DNA from: Sinohyriopsis cumingii
Lineage: Eukaryota > Mollusca > Bivalvia > Unionida > Unionidae
Reading direction: 5' to 3'
DNA length: 64,000 bases
Assembly: GCA_028554795.2 (NCBI GenBank)
Contig: CM068831.1
Coordinates: 32,352,644-32,416,643, forward strand
How positions within the stretch are numbered: position 1 is the stretch's first letter; each line of letters begins with the position of its first letter. This document shows positions 12,703 to 60,275 of this stretch, piece by piece. The notes beneath the pieces were generated by a model, which saw nothing but the letters and a program-made list of their open reading frames with translations, had not been told where the DNA came from and made no database searches. The position numbers and the translations under genes were made by a program.

Positions 12703-13795
12703 GCTATCTACAAATTACCTATCAAAAAGTTAAAAGTGCAGTGGCAGCATAGGATAGGTGCTTACCAGCAGGCCTAGCAAACTTAAATAATGTTACATCA
12801 AGTCATACGTGCTTGAATTCTATAGGAAGATATATTTTCTGGGAAATTGTAAATATAATTATGTCTTTAATCTACTCATAGACGAGACAAAGCTACACCT
12901 TTGATGAAATTTGACCTGACACTCACTATATGCATGTCTAGCCATATAAATCTTGCAAACTACATATCCATGAAGAGGTCCATTACTCGCATGATATCAA
13001 CAATAAACCTCTTTTCCATGCTGTTGTACAAAAATGCGAAAATATTAAATTAAAGTCTTGTACTCTTTGGAAAAGAATGGATGGACACATAATTCTCAAC
13101 ATATTATTCCAAGAACAATGTCCAGCAGCCTGTCACTGTTGCAGCAACTTGGAGAAAGTCAAACTCCTCAAGAAAAAAGCATGTCTACAGTCGTTTTGTT
13201 TTATAACATGACTACCACAATGACGTGCTCTCTGCATGATGAACTGATTCACATAATATATGTTTATATATACCATGCTCTTTCCCGTCAAACAAAATAA
13301 GTTTAATTTGCATACTTGGCATATTCACTGCTGATATGCTCTAATAACTGCCAAAGGCAGAGTGAAGCCACTCCATGGTTAAGAAACAACTGGCTTCTGA
13401 CCACAGAAGACAGGTGATCACCGATTACATGACATGTATATGGGAAATTTTCCAGGGGAAATTGTGACCAGATGATAGCTGAACTCAGGTGGCAATTAGG
13501 ACAAGTTAATATATGCAAACAAATTAAATATAAAAAATGTTTTATTAGACTTATTTTATGAAAATTCACACCTTAATTTTACATACACTATTTTCCTGCC
13601 TAGCACATAATGTAGAAGACAAAAGAATAAATAACAAATATTCAAATCTGAAAGAATATGGTTTAACAAGCATTGGGTTAAAACTGTATGTGCAATGTAT
13701 TTCTTTGAATGAACAGTGTGAAAACAAACTAAATATAGCCAAAACAATAACATCTAGTTGATGATATCTATTGAAACAATAATGTGTCATTTTAA
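12703..13795. other. AT-rich intergenic DNA
   Basis: Short frames on both strands but no domain or known repeat that I recognise. Overlapping frames near 13560-13790 reflect low complexity. Confidence 0.35.
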
Positions 13796-13965
13796 TGGCA
13801 TTTCTAATGCATTATAGGCTGTACCATGCCAAGGAAATGAGAGGTAAGTGCCTTTTCCAAGGGCACAAGAGAAGCAGCCAACCTGGGCTGAGCTGGTATT
13901 GAACATGTGAACCCTGGGTTACAAATCTGATTCTCTTGCAGTGAGCTACTATGGTTCCCAAATAA
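13796..13965 (-). mobile_element. tRNA-like SINE remnant
   Basis: The - strand carries a tRNA-like piece (TAGCTCACTGCAAGAGAATC, then GGGTTCACATGTTCAATACC) and the core CCTTGGAAAAGGCACTT. Decayed, no flanking duplication found. Confidence 0.5.
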
Positions 13966-14496
13966 AAGTTGAATTAATAGGAGGATGTTACATAATTGCA
14001 GTCTTGAGAAACTAAGTTTCACTGACATGAAAAACTTAGACCGGGATTTTATTTACAGGTTAAGGATAAATTTACACCATTGTTTTCTTAGTCAAGACAT
14101 TTAAATTGTAAAATTATTAGGCAATCATTTCTTCTGACTTACCTAATGACTACATTAAAGGAGAAATTTACATTCTTTCCCAGTAATTCAAACTTTGCAG
14201 TCTTCAGTCAAAAGTTATACACAATGATTCATTTAAAACTACCCCAAAAATTCAATAAATTGTGATGTTCTAAATTTAACATGTAGCATAAAATTACTTT
14301 TGTGCACAAATCGTGTCATTATCCCTCCAGGCACAGCATGACAATCACAGTATATTAGACACACAAGTAGTCACTTCATTCTGCTTGAATACCCGCATAA
14401 AGGATTTTCAGAGATGCTCCCAGAATTTGTATCAGAAGGGGTGATTTCCTCCCTTTATCACCAAAAAAAGAGGGGGGACTTACTTCAATATTTTGT

Positions 14497-14497
14497 T

Positions 14498-14560
<63 letters not shown>
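14497..14560 (+). repeat. (CA)n(TA)n microsatellite
   Basis: About 9 CA units followed by about 23 TA units. Confidence 0.95.
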
Positions 14561-14565
<5 letters not shown>

Positions 14566-14689
14566 TAACCTTTGGTACATGACAGTATCTATATTGCATG
14601 TAAGTTTCTGTTCATGACTGTAAATTGTAGTGATTAACTATAAACAAGATGTAACAATGTTAATTTTTGTCCATGGTGTAGGTTCTTTT

Positions 14690-15200
14690 TTAATGATACT
14701 GAGCTATAAATAGGTGTTTACAAGTTAAATTCAACCTCTATATTCAACCTGTTGACGTGTTTGGAGGAATTTCTCATTGGCTACTGAGGCCTGGTGAGTT
14801 CTTAGAAGAATTAAGTTATTTCCAATTCGATGGGTTGGTCAGGTGGCGTATTTTAAGACGTAGGTCACATGAGTGGGTATTAGATTCAGTAGTAAGGTCT
14901 GTCACGTGGGGTATATTGTGATATATAGTTGTAACAGACACTTGGAGATGCATATAAGGAGAGAACTGAGCAATTAGTTCAATCCTGTTTGGGATTCTTT
15001 ATTTGTTCTTGCATTAATATCACTACAGTGTGCAGATGTGTTTAATGTTTGTGTTTAGAAATAATTTGAGAGGAGACATTTGGGTGGATTATTCATTGGA
15101 ACTATACAGTGCTCATTTGATAATAAAATATTATTCGAAGACAAACTGAATTTATTCAAAGGAGTTCTGGACAATATCATTGTGATACATCTGGAAACAT
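14690..15200 (+). other. Unassigned, possibly LTR- or promoter-like stretch
   Basis: Contains GCATATAAGGAGAGAACTGA near 14950, GGTCACATGAGTGGG, and AATAAA-like sites further on. The layout is reminiscent of an LTR, but I found no paired copy, primer site or target duplication, so it stays unassigned. Confidence 0.2.
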
Positions 15201-15448
15201 TAGATTTTTTTTGACTTGTTTAAAATTTGTTAGGATTATTTTGGATTTATTTTATAATACCATATGTTCCTCTTAAATTTTAATTTTTTAACTTTGATAA
15301 TTAAATTATCTGCTAAGTTTTACAAAACTTATTAGTTACTTTGTTTATGACCATTTACCTAATACTTAAATATCCATCTCCCTTTTTACCTTCTCCATTC
15401 TGTTAGGGCTTTATCAAAATCAAAATCTTAAAATGATGTCTCCTCTAA

Positions 15449-15808
15449 CTATATAAGCAGCAATGTGTTTATTGTTTCTGAACTTAATCTGTTTTTAAAC
15501 AGTGTATGAATATTGTTCTGTGCCAAGAACACTCTTTTACATTCTGTTGTCTGAAGGGGCATATACATAGCTAGCCTAGCCAGTTTCAACAAGTTGGGAA
15601 TTTGTTCTGTATGGTTGTTATTTACTATTTTCCAAAGCTCAAAGGTATTGTTTGTTGGATATCTCTGCTCCAAAACTAGATTTTTCACCAACAAGAACTC
15701 TCCCAAAGTCTCACATTCTTTAATCAATGCTTTTGCTGTCATAGCTTTTTTATCAACTCCGTAAAGCTGAATTACAAAGTCCTTCAATGCCATAGTCTGC
15801 TTGTTCAT
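15449..15808 (-). pseudogene. hAT transposase C-terminal fragment
   Basis: A 119-codon frame ends in a typical hAT dimerisation region: LLKLARLAMYMPLQTTECKR, then FLAQNNIHTLFKNRLSSETI and NTLLLI. Intact hAT transposases (and hosts' ZNF862-like derivatives) have a CERxFSxQNxIKTxxRNRLS pattern here. The length is far short of the usual 500-700 residues, and no BED finger or RNase H-like core is seen next to it. The upstream 250 bases on the same strand hold short frames that could be further remains. Best read as a broken transposon copy rather than a host gene. Confidence 0.75.
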
Positions 15809-15819
15809 CTTTGCTAAGA

Positions 15820-17050
15820 AATGAGAGCCCTCTAAGGCAAAGTACTTGGGAACATGTTGCTACAGATGTGTTTTCTTGAGGGAATCTCTATTTTATTCAT
15901 GTTCTTAGTGTTCAATGAAATCTTTTCTAGTCTGCTTCAAATTCTGATTTCGCAGATCTTGCAAAATAAGCCATCCTCAATGCACATACAACTGTATTAG
16001 ATTTTTCATACTCTTTCCTTAAAACATTGGAGGCAGCAGCTTCAAAGGTGAATTGGAGTACATTAGCCTTTAATGCCTGCTTATGATCATTTGACGACTA
16101 GGCATGTAGTTTTAAGAGTTAATGTCCTAAAATTCAAACAGTTGATTTCTGATATAAAATGGTTACTCTTCACCACAACTTTTGCAAATATCACAGAACA
16201 TAACCTCCTATCTTGGAGTTGTACTGTAACCATATTTACACATTTTGGTTTCTTTCTGGTGGTACACCTAACATCTGACATTACTGTTGAAATATCCTAT
16301 TTCATGAGAAATTTCACTACTTTGTTAGTTCTTCTGTTCACTTTCCACATTCCCATCACCACTGATTTGAAGTCAACTTTCCACATTCCCACCACCACTA
16401 AAACTTGACAGTGAAAATAATCAGTAATTTTACATCTCACCATGGTAGATCTCCCTATGCAAAAATAGACCAAAGCTTGTGCATGCACATATGAAAGGAA
16501 TGGGTATCAAAAGCTATTTTGATTTTAAATAATTAACGGGATTTCCAAGTATCCATTTGTATTAACATATATCTGCAGACTTTGGAATGGAAGAGTTACG
16601 GTGAAAAAAAATATCCTTACATTTGAATTTATTTTTAGATCCTTATTTGTTCAATTTATTGTAATACAAATAAAATTTGTACCCTGTCGCACAGAGTAAA
16701 TATTTATTCGTGTGATATTGAACCAACTTGTGGAAGTTCTCATGCATTACCACTTTCAAGTGAGTAAATTTATACAAATTTGGCACAAATCATACAATCA
16801 CATGGCCTGGGAGCATCTCTGGATTTTGTATTCAGTGTAAAAGAAAAATGTGGGCATGGGGTGTTTTCTTGTGCCTATAATCTGCATTCAATGTTTACTA
16901 TTACCTAATATTTAACAGGCTGTTTCAACCCAGTGAATAGTTTTCTTCTCTTGATAACAAAAACATGCAGTCTCAAGTTAAATCATTGGAGTTGGCATGC
17001 AGTGGCTAACAAAACAAGAATTTTGGAAAAATAAAATGCTTCAGAGTTTG
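15820..17050. other. AT-rich intergenic DNA
   Basis: Includes a short direct duplication TTTCCACATTCCCA(T/C)CACCAC at 16340-16400. No supported gene. Confidence 0.35.
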
Positions 17051-17060
17051 TGTAATCTGC

Positions 17061-17241
17061 ACAGAATAGAGCAGTTTGTACAACAGAATAGAGTAGTTTA
17101 TACAACAGAACAGAACAGTCTGTACAACAGAATAGAGTAGTTTATACAACAGAACATAGCAGTTTGTACAACAGAACATAGCATTTTGTACAACAGAATA
17201 GAGTAGCTTATACAACAGAACATAGCAGTTTATACAATAGT
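17061..17241. repeat. 22-bp minisatellite
   Basis: About 8 copies of TACAACAGAATAGAGTAGTT(TA), with a second variant containing GAACATAGCAG. Frames across it are an effect of the repeat. Confidence 0.9.
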
Positions 17242-17423
17242 CCCTTTGATATTTCACAAACCTTACAAGGAAACACTAGAAGTGAAGCCAAATAAAGCAT
17301 GTATAAACTCTTTATAATGAAAAAGATAAGAACAGAATAGACACAGAGCTATCAGTACAAAATTTACTGGCAGATTCGGTTTTAAATATCTCGTCAGTCT
17401 TTGAATTTGAATCAAACCACAAT

Positions 17424-18192
17424 ACAATGGCAGATCTAAGTCTACACGGTTTTATACCATGGCAGAACTGGGCCTACACAACATTACAATGGCCGAACTG
17501 GATCTACACAAATTACACAATAGCAGAATAAGATCTACACAAATTACACAATGGCAGAACTGGGTCTACACAACATTACAATGGCTGAACTGGATCTACA
17601 CAAATTACACAATGGCAGAACTGGGTCTACACAACATTACAATAGCAGAACTGGGCCTACACAACATTACAATGGCAGAACTGGGCATACACAACATTAT
17701 GCAATGGCTGAACTGGGCCTAAACAACATTACGCAATGGCAGAACTGGGCCTACACAACATTACGCAACAGCAGAACTGGGCCTACACAACATTATGCAA
17801 TGGCAGAACTTGGCCTACACAACATTACAATGGCTGACCTGGATCTAAACAAATTACCCATGGCAGAACAAGATCTACACAAATTACACAATGGCAGAAC
17901 TGGGTCTACACAACATTACGCAATGGCAGAACTGGGCCTACACAACATTGCAATGGCTGAACTGGATCTAAACAAATTACACAATGGCAGAACAATACAC
18001 AAATTACACAATGGCAGAACTGGGTGTACACAACATTACACAATGACAGATCTGGATCTACACAAATTACACAATGGCAGAACTGGATCTAAACAAATCA
18101 CATAATGGCAGAACAGGATGTTCACAAATTACACAATGCAGATCTGGGTCTACACAACATTTACACAATGACAAATAATATCAAATGGCAGT
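17424..18192 (+). repeat. 30-33-bp minisatellite array, about 25 units
   Basis: Core ATGGCAGAACTGGGTCTACA, then CAACATTACACA; unit length alternates among about 30, 32 and 33 bases, with GATCT and GGCCT variants. It gives open frames (MAELGLHNIT repeats) with no sign of selection for a protein. The core resembles the middle of the foldback elements at 19925, 32640, 54675 and 54960. Confidence 0.9.
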
Positions 18193-18199
18193 GTATACA

Positions 18200-19025
18200 C
18201 ACTGTCAGAGCAACTAGGTGCAAAATAAACTTGATTAAATATGGTATGTATTCTGGCAAATGTTTCATTATGAAAACAAGAAATTTTTCTTTGGAACGTT
18301 TTATTATAGCTTATTTATTTTAAGCAATGTATTACGCACACCATTTTTAAAAGAGATCCCATTTTGTTCACTTTTATTTCCCTTGAAAGTAAACAAATTT
18401 AAGTGTGGACAGATGTACAAGCACATATTGCACAAAATGATCACTATGTCAAAACTTCTGACAAGGTGGGCTTGATGAAAAGCAATTTATTTTCTCCGTA
18501 CACATGGTTCACGCAGCCCTGGAGTGTACTTCCAAAAGTTGCAAATAAGTATTTTTTTTATGGAAAACTCCATGTTACTTTGTTAACTACTTGGGTGGTG
18601 CCATTTAACTTGCCAAACTTGATCTCTTTAGTTTTCATTAATTTTGGACAAGACATAAATTAAAAATAAATTCTTAATTTAAAAGGTGATATATTTTACT
18701 CACTTTCAATATTTTGTACACTGCTTTATAAATTCAAGAAGATTTTGACAAAGTTCAAATTTTTTTCTTCAAAAGTGATACACTTTTTAAAAGTCAGCTA
18801 TATAAACAAAGTAAACTATTCCTCAAAATCAAACCCTCCAATAAAGAATTCTTGATCTGCTCATGTAAATGCAGTTCAAGTTACATGACCTTTATGGACT
18901 AAGATAAAAATACATTGTGATGAAATGTCTCAGTTAAAATGAAATTTAATGTTTGTAACTGCTGACATCTTAAAATCTGATACATCAAGTAAGACAATCA
19001 TATTAATAATGTAAGTTTTGTTTGT
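18200..19025. other. AT-rich intergenic DNA
   Basis: No gene or repeat recognised. Confidence 0.35.
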
Positions 19026-19029
19026 TTGC

Positions 19030-19207
19030 TTGGTCTATTATGGCACAGTAACAAAAGTAGGTTATTTAGTGCCAAGGCAACTGAAGTAAAGTGTTGTGCT
19101 CAATGACATACCACAATAGCCAATCTGAGCTGGTCCAATTGTAGGATTCAAACTTGCACTCTTCTAATCAGGAGTCTGGCACTCAATCCACTGAACAATA
19201 ACAGCTC
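19030..19207 (-). mobile_element. tRNA-like SINE remnant
   Basis: The - strand reads a tRNA-like head TGTTCAGTGGATTGAGTGCC, then AAGTTTGAATCCTAC as B box, and a core with TGCCTTGGCACTAAATAACC. Confidence 0.55.
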
Positions 19208-19307
19208 CTGAACTATGTAAGTAAACTGTAATATATTTATCTCAAACAATCCTGGTTCACACATTTGGAATTACACAAAACTATTAAAGACCAGAGAAGT
19301 ATATCTT

Positions 19308-19560
19308 TTAGGTGGTGGTCTGGTGGTTATCACACTGACCTCTGGTGACAAAAAGTCCCAAATTTGAATTAGGGGGGTTGGGGTGCAATAGGCTGTGTTT
19401 CTAAACATTTCCCTTACAATCAATGGTGGGTATGATGCTAAATGGTGTGCCTTCTGTTGGAGGGGGATTTTATAAACAATTTTCTGTGCAGGGAGAGTCA
19501 TGCCATGTGCAGGTAATTGATTCCTCCCATTGTATTCAGAAAAGAACAGGTGCATTTCAC
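19308..19560 (+). mobile_element. tRNA-like SINE remnant
   Basis: The head GGTGGTCTGGTGGTTATCAC and a B-box-like AAATTTGAATTAGG are followed by a body with GTCATGCCATGTGCAGGTAA. Ends uncertain. Confidence 0.45.
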
Positions 19561-19924
19561 TGTTAGAGGTTCAATTAACACCCCAGAGTGCACTTAATCA
19601 CACTTGCCTGTAATGCTCAAAATAAAAAATGTGTGGTAGTAATTTGTATGTAGTAGTAATTTGCTCATCATTTTATTAAACCCAATTTACTCCAGCATCC
19701 CATCTTTCAAAATGATTGATTATATATCCCTTGGCTGTTGCAGCCATCAAAGTTATGTGTTCAAACTTATTTTTACCATCAATCAATGTACAAAAATAAA
19801 CAGAAAATCATTATGTACAGCACAATGTAAACACAAATCATATCACAGATTAAAACATGTACACTTGTCTTAAAATGTCACAAGCATTTTGATTTATACA
19901 AATTATTTTAAAAAATAACTTACA

Positions 19925-20128
19925 TGTATGCTTGCTTATAACTGGAGTCCAACTCCAAACAACACAGATCTGTTGTTGGATAATGTGAAGGCAGATCGGG
20001 GTCTATGTTGTTTGTTCTACTGATAACTCCTAACAAATTGCACAGATCTATATCTGCCATTGGATTATGTGATGGTAGATGTGGGTCAGTGTAGTCTGCA
20101 TTTGAACTCAAGTTATAAGTGATTATAT
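19925..20128. mobile_element. Foldback MITE-like element, copy 1
   Basis: The ends form an imperfect inverted repeat: CTTGCTTATAACTGGAGTCC on the left and, complemented, TCACTTATAACTTGAGTTCA on the right. The middle carries GGCAGATCGGGGTCTATG. Non-coding. Confidence 0.7.
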
Positions 20129-20129
20129 G

Positions 20130-21610
20130 CAGCATAAAATTAAAATTACAATGATTACAATTGTAACAATTACTCTGCATTCACTGCTATTCACTGGATA
20201 TCTTCTGTTCTATTTCACGGCTGACACGAGCCACAATTTGAAAGACCTAACAATGTTCCCCATGTCAAACAATAGGACCCTTATCCTTTCCCAAATACAT
20301 CAATGTACTGGCAAATATGTAACATTTTTCTGCAAAACTACACAAATTGATATGCTCAATATATGCAAATGATCAGTAAAAACATATTTTATGCTTCTGC
20401 TTATGTACATAATACAACAATAAAATAACCTGTTCTGTACAAACTGCAATGCCCATGGCCAATATATCTTTTTAAGCACTTTATTATGGACATGTAAGCT
20501 GTCTATATGGCTGACTGCATGCATCTTGCCTATCAAGACTTGCATTTGCTGCAGTACATAGGTAATTGATCCAATGAACACAAAAGCATCTTGAAATAGC
20601 TGCGATTAACATTTACATGGATTGGGACAGAAGACCAGTGTACTATCCATCTTTACAAGTCTTTTACAAAAGTGTTAACACTAATTTGGCCATGAGCTTA
20701 TTTGAAGCTTATACAATTAGAAAAATTATCTTGAATGAAACAATACACATAATTTGAATATATTACAATAGAATTATGTACATCATAAAAAGTAAACACA
20801 TTATTCTCAATTCACATTTAAGACTGATATAAGTTCAGTTTTGGGAAATAGCATATACACAAAAACAAAGTCAGTGTATTTCAAGAAGCATATGTTGTGC
20901 CCCGAGATGATCTGTTGATGTATAACCTAGCACAGCCCCATGACCTGATGGCTCCAGGCTAATGCATAATCCAAGGACAGGAATATAAGAAGGGAAGTAT
21001 ATGAAAATTATATGTTCCAAATAAAATGCTCTACTTGATAACCAAAAACTGCCTCAAGACAGCAATAAAATAAATCAATAAATGTCCTACTACATGACCC
21101 CATAACCCTTCCCTTTGACATATACCTGGGGCAACAGCAGCATAGGAAGAAAGTGAAGTATGAGATCATTATTTAAAATGAAATAAGGAATTATTAAAAT
21201 ATTAGAAAAACGGTGTCATACTCCTTCACTTTATGGACCCAACCAGGCAGGTAGCCCAGGAGATGACAGCATTATATATGTATATAAGGGGAGTTATGGA
21301 TCATACAATAGTAAAGATTAATATTGGATAAAAATATTAAATAATACACAAGATCAAATCAAAACTAACCAAATAATGACTCAGTAACTTGACTCTTGGC
21401 AGCAAAACCCATAAGGTGAATGTGTGATTATGCTATACTCCAGACACGATGGGAACTAGTAATGGAAATATACATCTAAATAAAGAAAACACCTGAACCA
21501 AAATGTGTTGCCATGCTAATTCTTGACCAATTCACTGACCCACCAATGGCCCATCACAGGGCAAAATCCAGGAGCAGAAGTGGTAATGAGAGATGAGTGT
21601 TGTGGTGGTA
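20130..21610. other. AT-rich intergenic DNA
   Basis: Only short frames. Near 20880-21600 the sequence is repeat-like (several CCCATGACC/TGACCC pieces) but I cannot assign a family. Confidence 0.35.
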
Positions 21611-21615
21611 GTCTA

Positions 21616-22264
21616 TAGCCCATTTCATGCAGACTTCGGTGAACTTTGTAATTTACTTGGAATTTTTATCACGTGGCAGGTGGTCAGCTGACCGTAATAG
21701 CCACTCAATAGGTGGTGGGAAAAATATGGCTAACCCTTCAGCATCAACTCCTGTAAGTACTTTAACATCGTTTATTGAGTTGAAAAATGCATATTCAACA
21801 GCGATGCTGCCGCAGATATTGATTGACGAAATTTAATATTGGAACCATCCTGTCTTATTTTCTGGAAACCAGGGCATATTTCAAACCCAAACAAGAGAGT
21901 AGCTTTGAGCTGTTTACATCTGGATATGTACATGTAAGTAAGGAAACGGTGTCGAAGTAAATTTAATCCTGACAATCAAAGAGCAAGTTATTCAAACTAT
22001 TTCTGTGCATCCAAAACATCACTATAATAAAATGCGTTTCATATGAGTTTATCAGATTTGTTTTTTAAAGTCTGTGGATAATTAACATATAAATTTCAAT
22101 CATTTAATTAATAATATTTCTGAAATATTCCTAAACAACAATGGATGCCATTTTGTTATGTACATGTACCCACCAGTGTTTGACTGGCTGGAGTATAAAG
22201 TAACTCGGCAGGTTATTTGGATAATTACGGAGCAACTCGGTTAAATTCGGTATGAAATGGGCTA
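21616..22264. mobile_element. ~650-bp TIR element with TA duplication
   Basis: The ends read TAGCCCATTTCATGCAGACT on the left and, complemented, TAGCCCATTTCATACCGAAT on the right, so TIRs of at least 13 bases flanked by TA. No transposase frame. A non-autonomous cut-and-paste element, superfamily not settled. Confidence 0.75.
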
Positions 22265-22547
22265 TTCCAACATGAGGTACCTTGGTGAAGAGAGGTTATT
22301 GAAATATGTGATGAAAGCATCTTTAATCAATATGTGTCCCCATTATAATTCTTGACCCCATTCAAAGGCAGAAGTGATTATGTGATAGTATTATACTGAA
22401 AACAAAAACAAAACTGAACCAGGTAAATAGTTACCGAGACCAAATGTTGGAAAAACTTTACATAAACTTGTCAACAGACACACATACACATACAAATACT
22501 ACATGTCCCATCTCCAAGAAGATGGGTGGGTGTAAAAACATATGTAC

Positions 22548-22553
22548 TTTATT
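22548..22553 (-). terminator. USP8: Candidate USP8 poly(A) signal
   Basis: AATAAA on the - strand, about 200 bases past the USP8 stop. It is the nearest canonical signal I see, so the 3' UTR may be short. No transcript evidence is available. Confidence 0.45.
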
Positions 22554-22753
22554 GTCTTTCTCCATACTTATAAAGCATTTTCACTGGTATTCTCATGCAG
22601 ATCAATTTTCCTTCCATCCTTTATCTACCACGTTTGCCAAGTAAAGTGCATCCTTTTTGCAAAGGCCACTTGTCTATATTTGCCTGTTTAAGCCAATCCC
22701 ATGGGAAACTACTGTACACATATTCACAGTGGTCATTGGGTATGTGAACGATG

Positions 22754-58750
<35,997 letters not shown>

Positions 58751-59552
58751 CTAAGCAAGAAATGGAAATATACTGTATTATACCATAATCTCATGATGAA
58801 TGGATCTGCTCTTGCACAAAAAGTATGGAAGTCATTTTACATGAACACATTTAAATATTGTATGCTAATCAGGTTGAGTACAATGGTGAAATTTCCTATG
58901 CTTTATATTTAAACATACACAGTAATGCATAACGCATGATATTTAGACAGTGTCTTATGAACAATGGAGAGAAAACAAACACAGTGCACATCAATGCAGT
59001 TACGAGTTCAGTGTTCAACAATAAGTTAAGCTCTGTCAGTGAAAATCAATAAAGTGATCAAGGCCGTCAGTGTTAACCAGTACAGTGCATCAATAGGTAC
59101 ACAGAATGGTCAGGAAGATGTTTGCACCAACTATGAGTGCAGAATTCATTGTTTTAAACATCTTCCGACATGATTTTGGTATTCCACAAAAAAAGCTGAA
59201 AATGTGAAAGGGAGGTTTGGGGGTCCTCCCCCAACATTGTCTCGAGGGGCAGCACCCCCGATCTGAGGATCCAGTTATAAAAAGCTGTTCCTGGTGCAAC
59301 TTATGATCATAACATATAACAAAATAAGCATCTGAAAAACTAACAAACTTACCAAACATTTTCAGCTTGAATAATTTCACAATATTTATTGTCACATGAA
59401 TTTGTTCTCCAATACTATTGATGCTTTATTATTTCATGTGCATGTCAGTGTTCACAACATAATTAAGTCACAATAATTTCTCAATTTTTGCAGCAAATAT
59501 ATTACACTTCTCTCTTTTCATAACAAATCTGTAAAATAAACACCCAAGTACA

Positions 59553-59921
59553 TCAACTATATACAAATAATCCCATACATTCACTTGTCTTTTTTTCCAA
59601 TGAACACAAACTGTTGATATGCCAGTCGAGCTCTTTATCTGGCTTTGGCAAAGATTTCTTTAGCCTTTCTTTTTTGACTGACTTTTTTCGCTCAACGTGC
59701 AATTGTTTCTTTTCCTTCTCAATGAGAGCCTTTTTCCTTTCAAGCTGGTGCTTGTATTGGCAACATGCATTGCGCGTATTCTGACAGAGAGCTACATCTG
59801 TTCTCTCATGCAAGAAATCTTTCTTCTTAAAGTAATTAACTGCACTTTTTCCTGATGCCTTCTGAGCTTCAATTTTTCTGTATGCAGCTTCTTTTGTAGG
59901 TGCTGTTTCAAACAGTTCCAA
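59553..59921 (-). other. Unassigned open frame, Lys-rich
   Basis: About 120 codons open on the - strand, with no in-frame ATG near the left limit (an in-frame stop lies just upstream; the frame could begin at a splice acceptor such as gtttgaaacag). It contains AYRKIEAQKASGKSAVNYFK, then RTDVALCQNTRNACCQYKH and a Lys/Glu-rich helix with IEKEKKQLHVERKKS. The Cys pattern and following helix look like real protein rather than noise. I do not recognise the family. It does not match human USP8, so it may be an exon of another gene, a retrocopied piece or part of a transposon. Confidence 0.35.
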
Positions 59922-60275
59922 CCATGATTACCATAAAGCAGAGGTCACAAAATGCCAGTCCTCTAGCGTTCAGTTTTCTTATAAACTGACCAACTAAATT
60001 GTCACGGAATGGTGTAAATGTTGTTCATTAAATACATGTACTCTGGTTTCGTTTTTTTTCACTGTACAATGATACCCAAGGGTGATTATATACATGGTCT
60101 ATTGTATTTCAAAATCGTGAGTACAATTCGTCCTATGCCACACGTGCAAGGTGCTTTCGATACGGCAAAACGAAAAGTCTAAACGTATAAATACTTTACT
60201 GTATGTAAAGGGTCTTTACAATACTAATGGTTTTGTCAGCAAGCAGCCTGCTTAAAGGATTCGCACAACTCCAGC

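Noticed and set aside
16073-16408. 111-codon frame on the + strand
   Set aside because: Hydrophobic but unrelated to a known family, with a competing frame on the other strand in AT-rich DNA.
17061-17241. CRISPR-like regular repeats
   Set aside because: Units abut without unique spacers, in a eukaryotic intergenic region: an ordinary minisatellite.
17551-18105. 184-codon open frame with MAELGLHNIT-type repeats
   Set aside because: It is a read of the 30-33-bp minisatellite; other frames are open too and unit length changes shift the frame.
59215-59265. GC-rich hairpin (GGGGGTCCTCCCCC) as a terminator or RNA structure
   Set aside because: Isolated palindrome in a probable repeat remnant; no supporting context.
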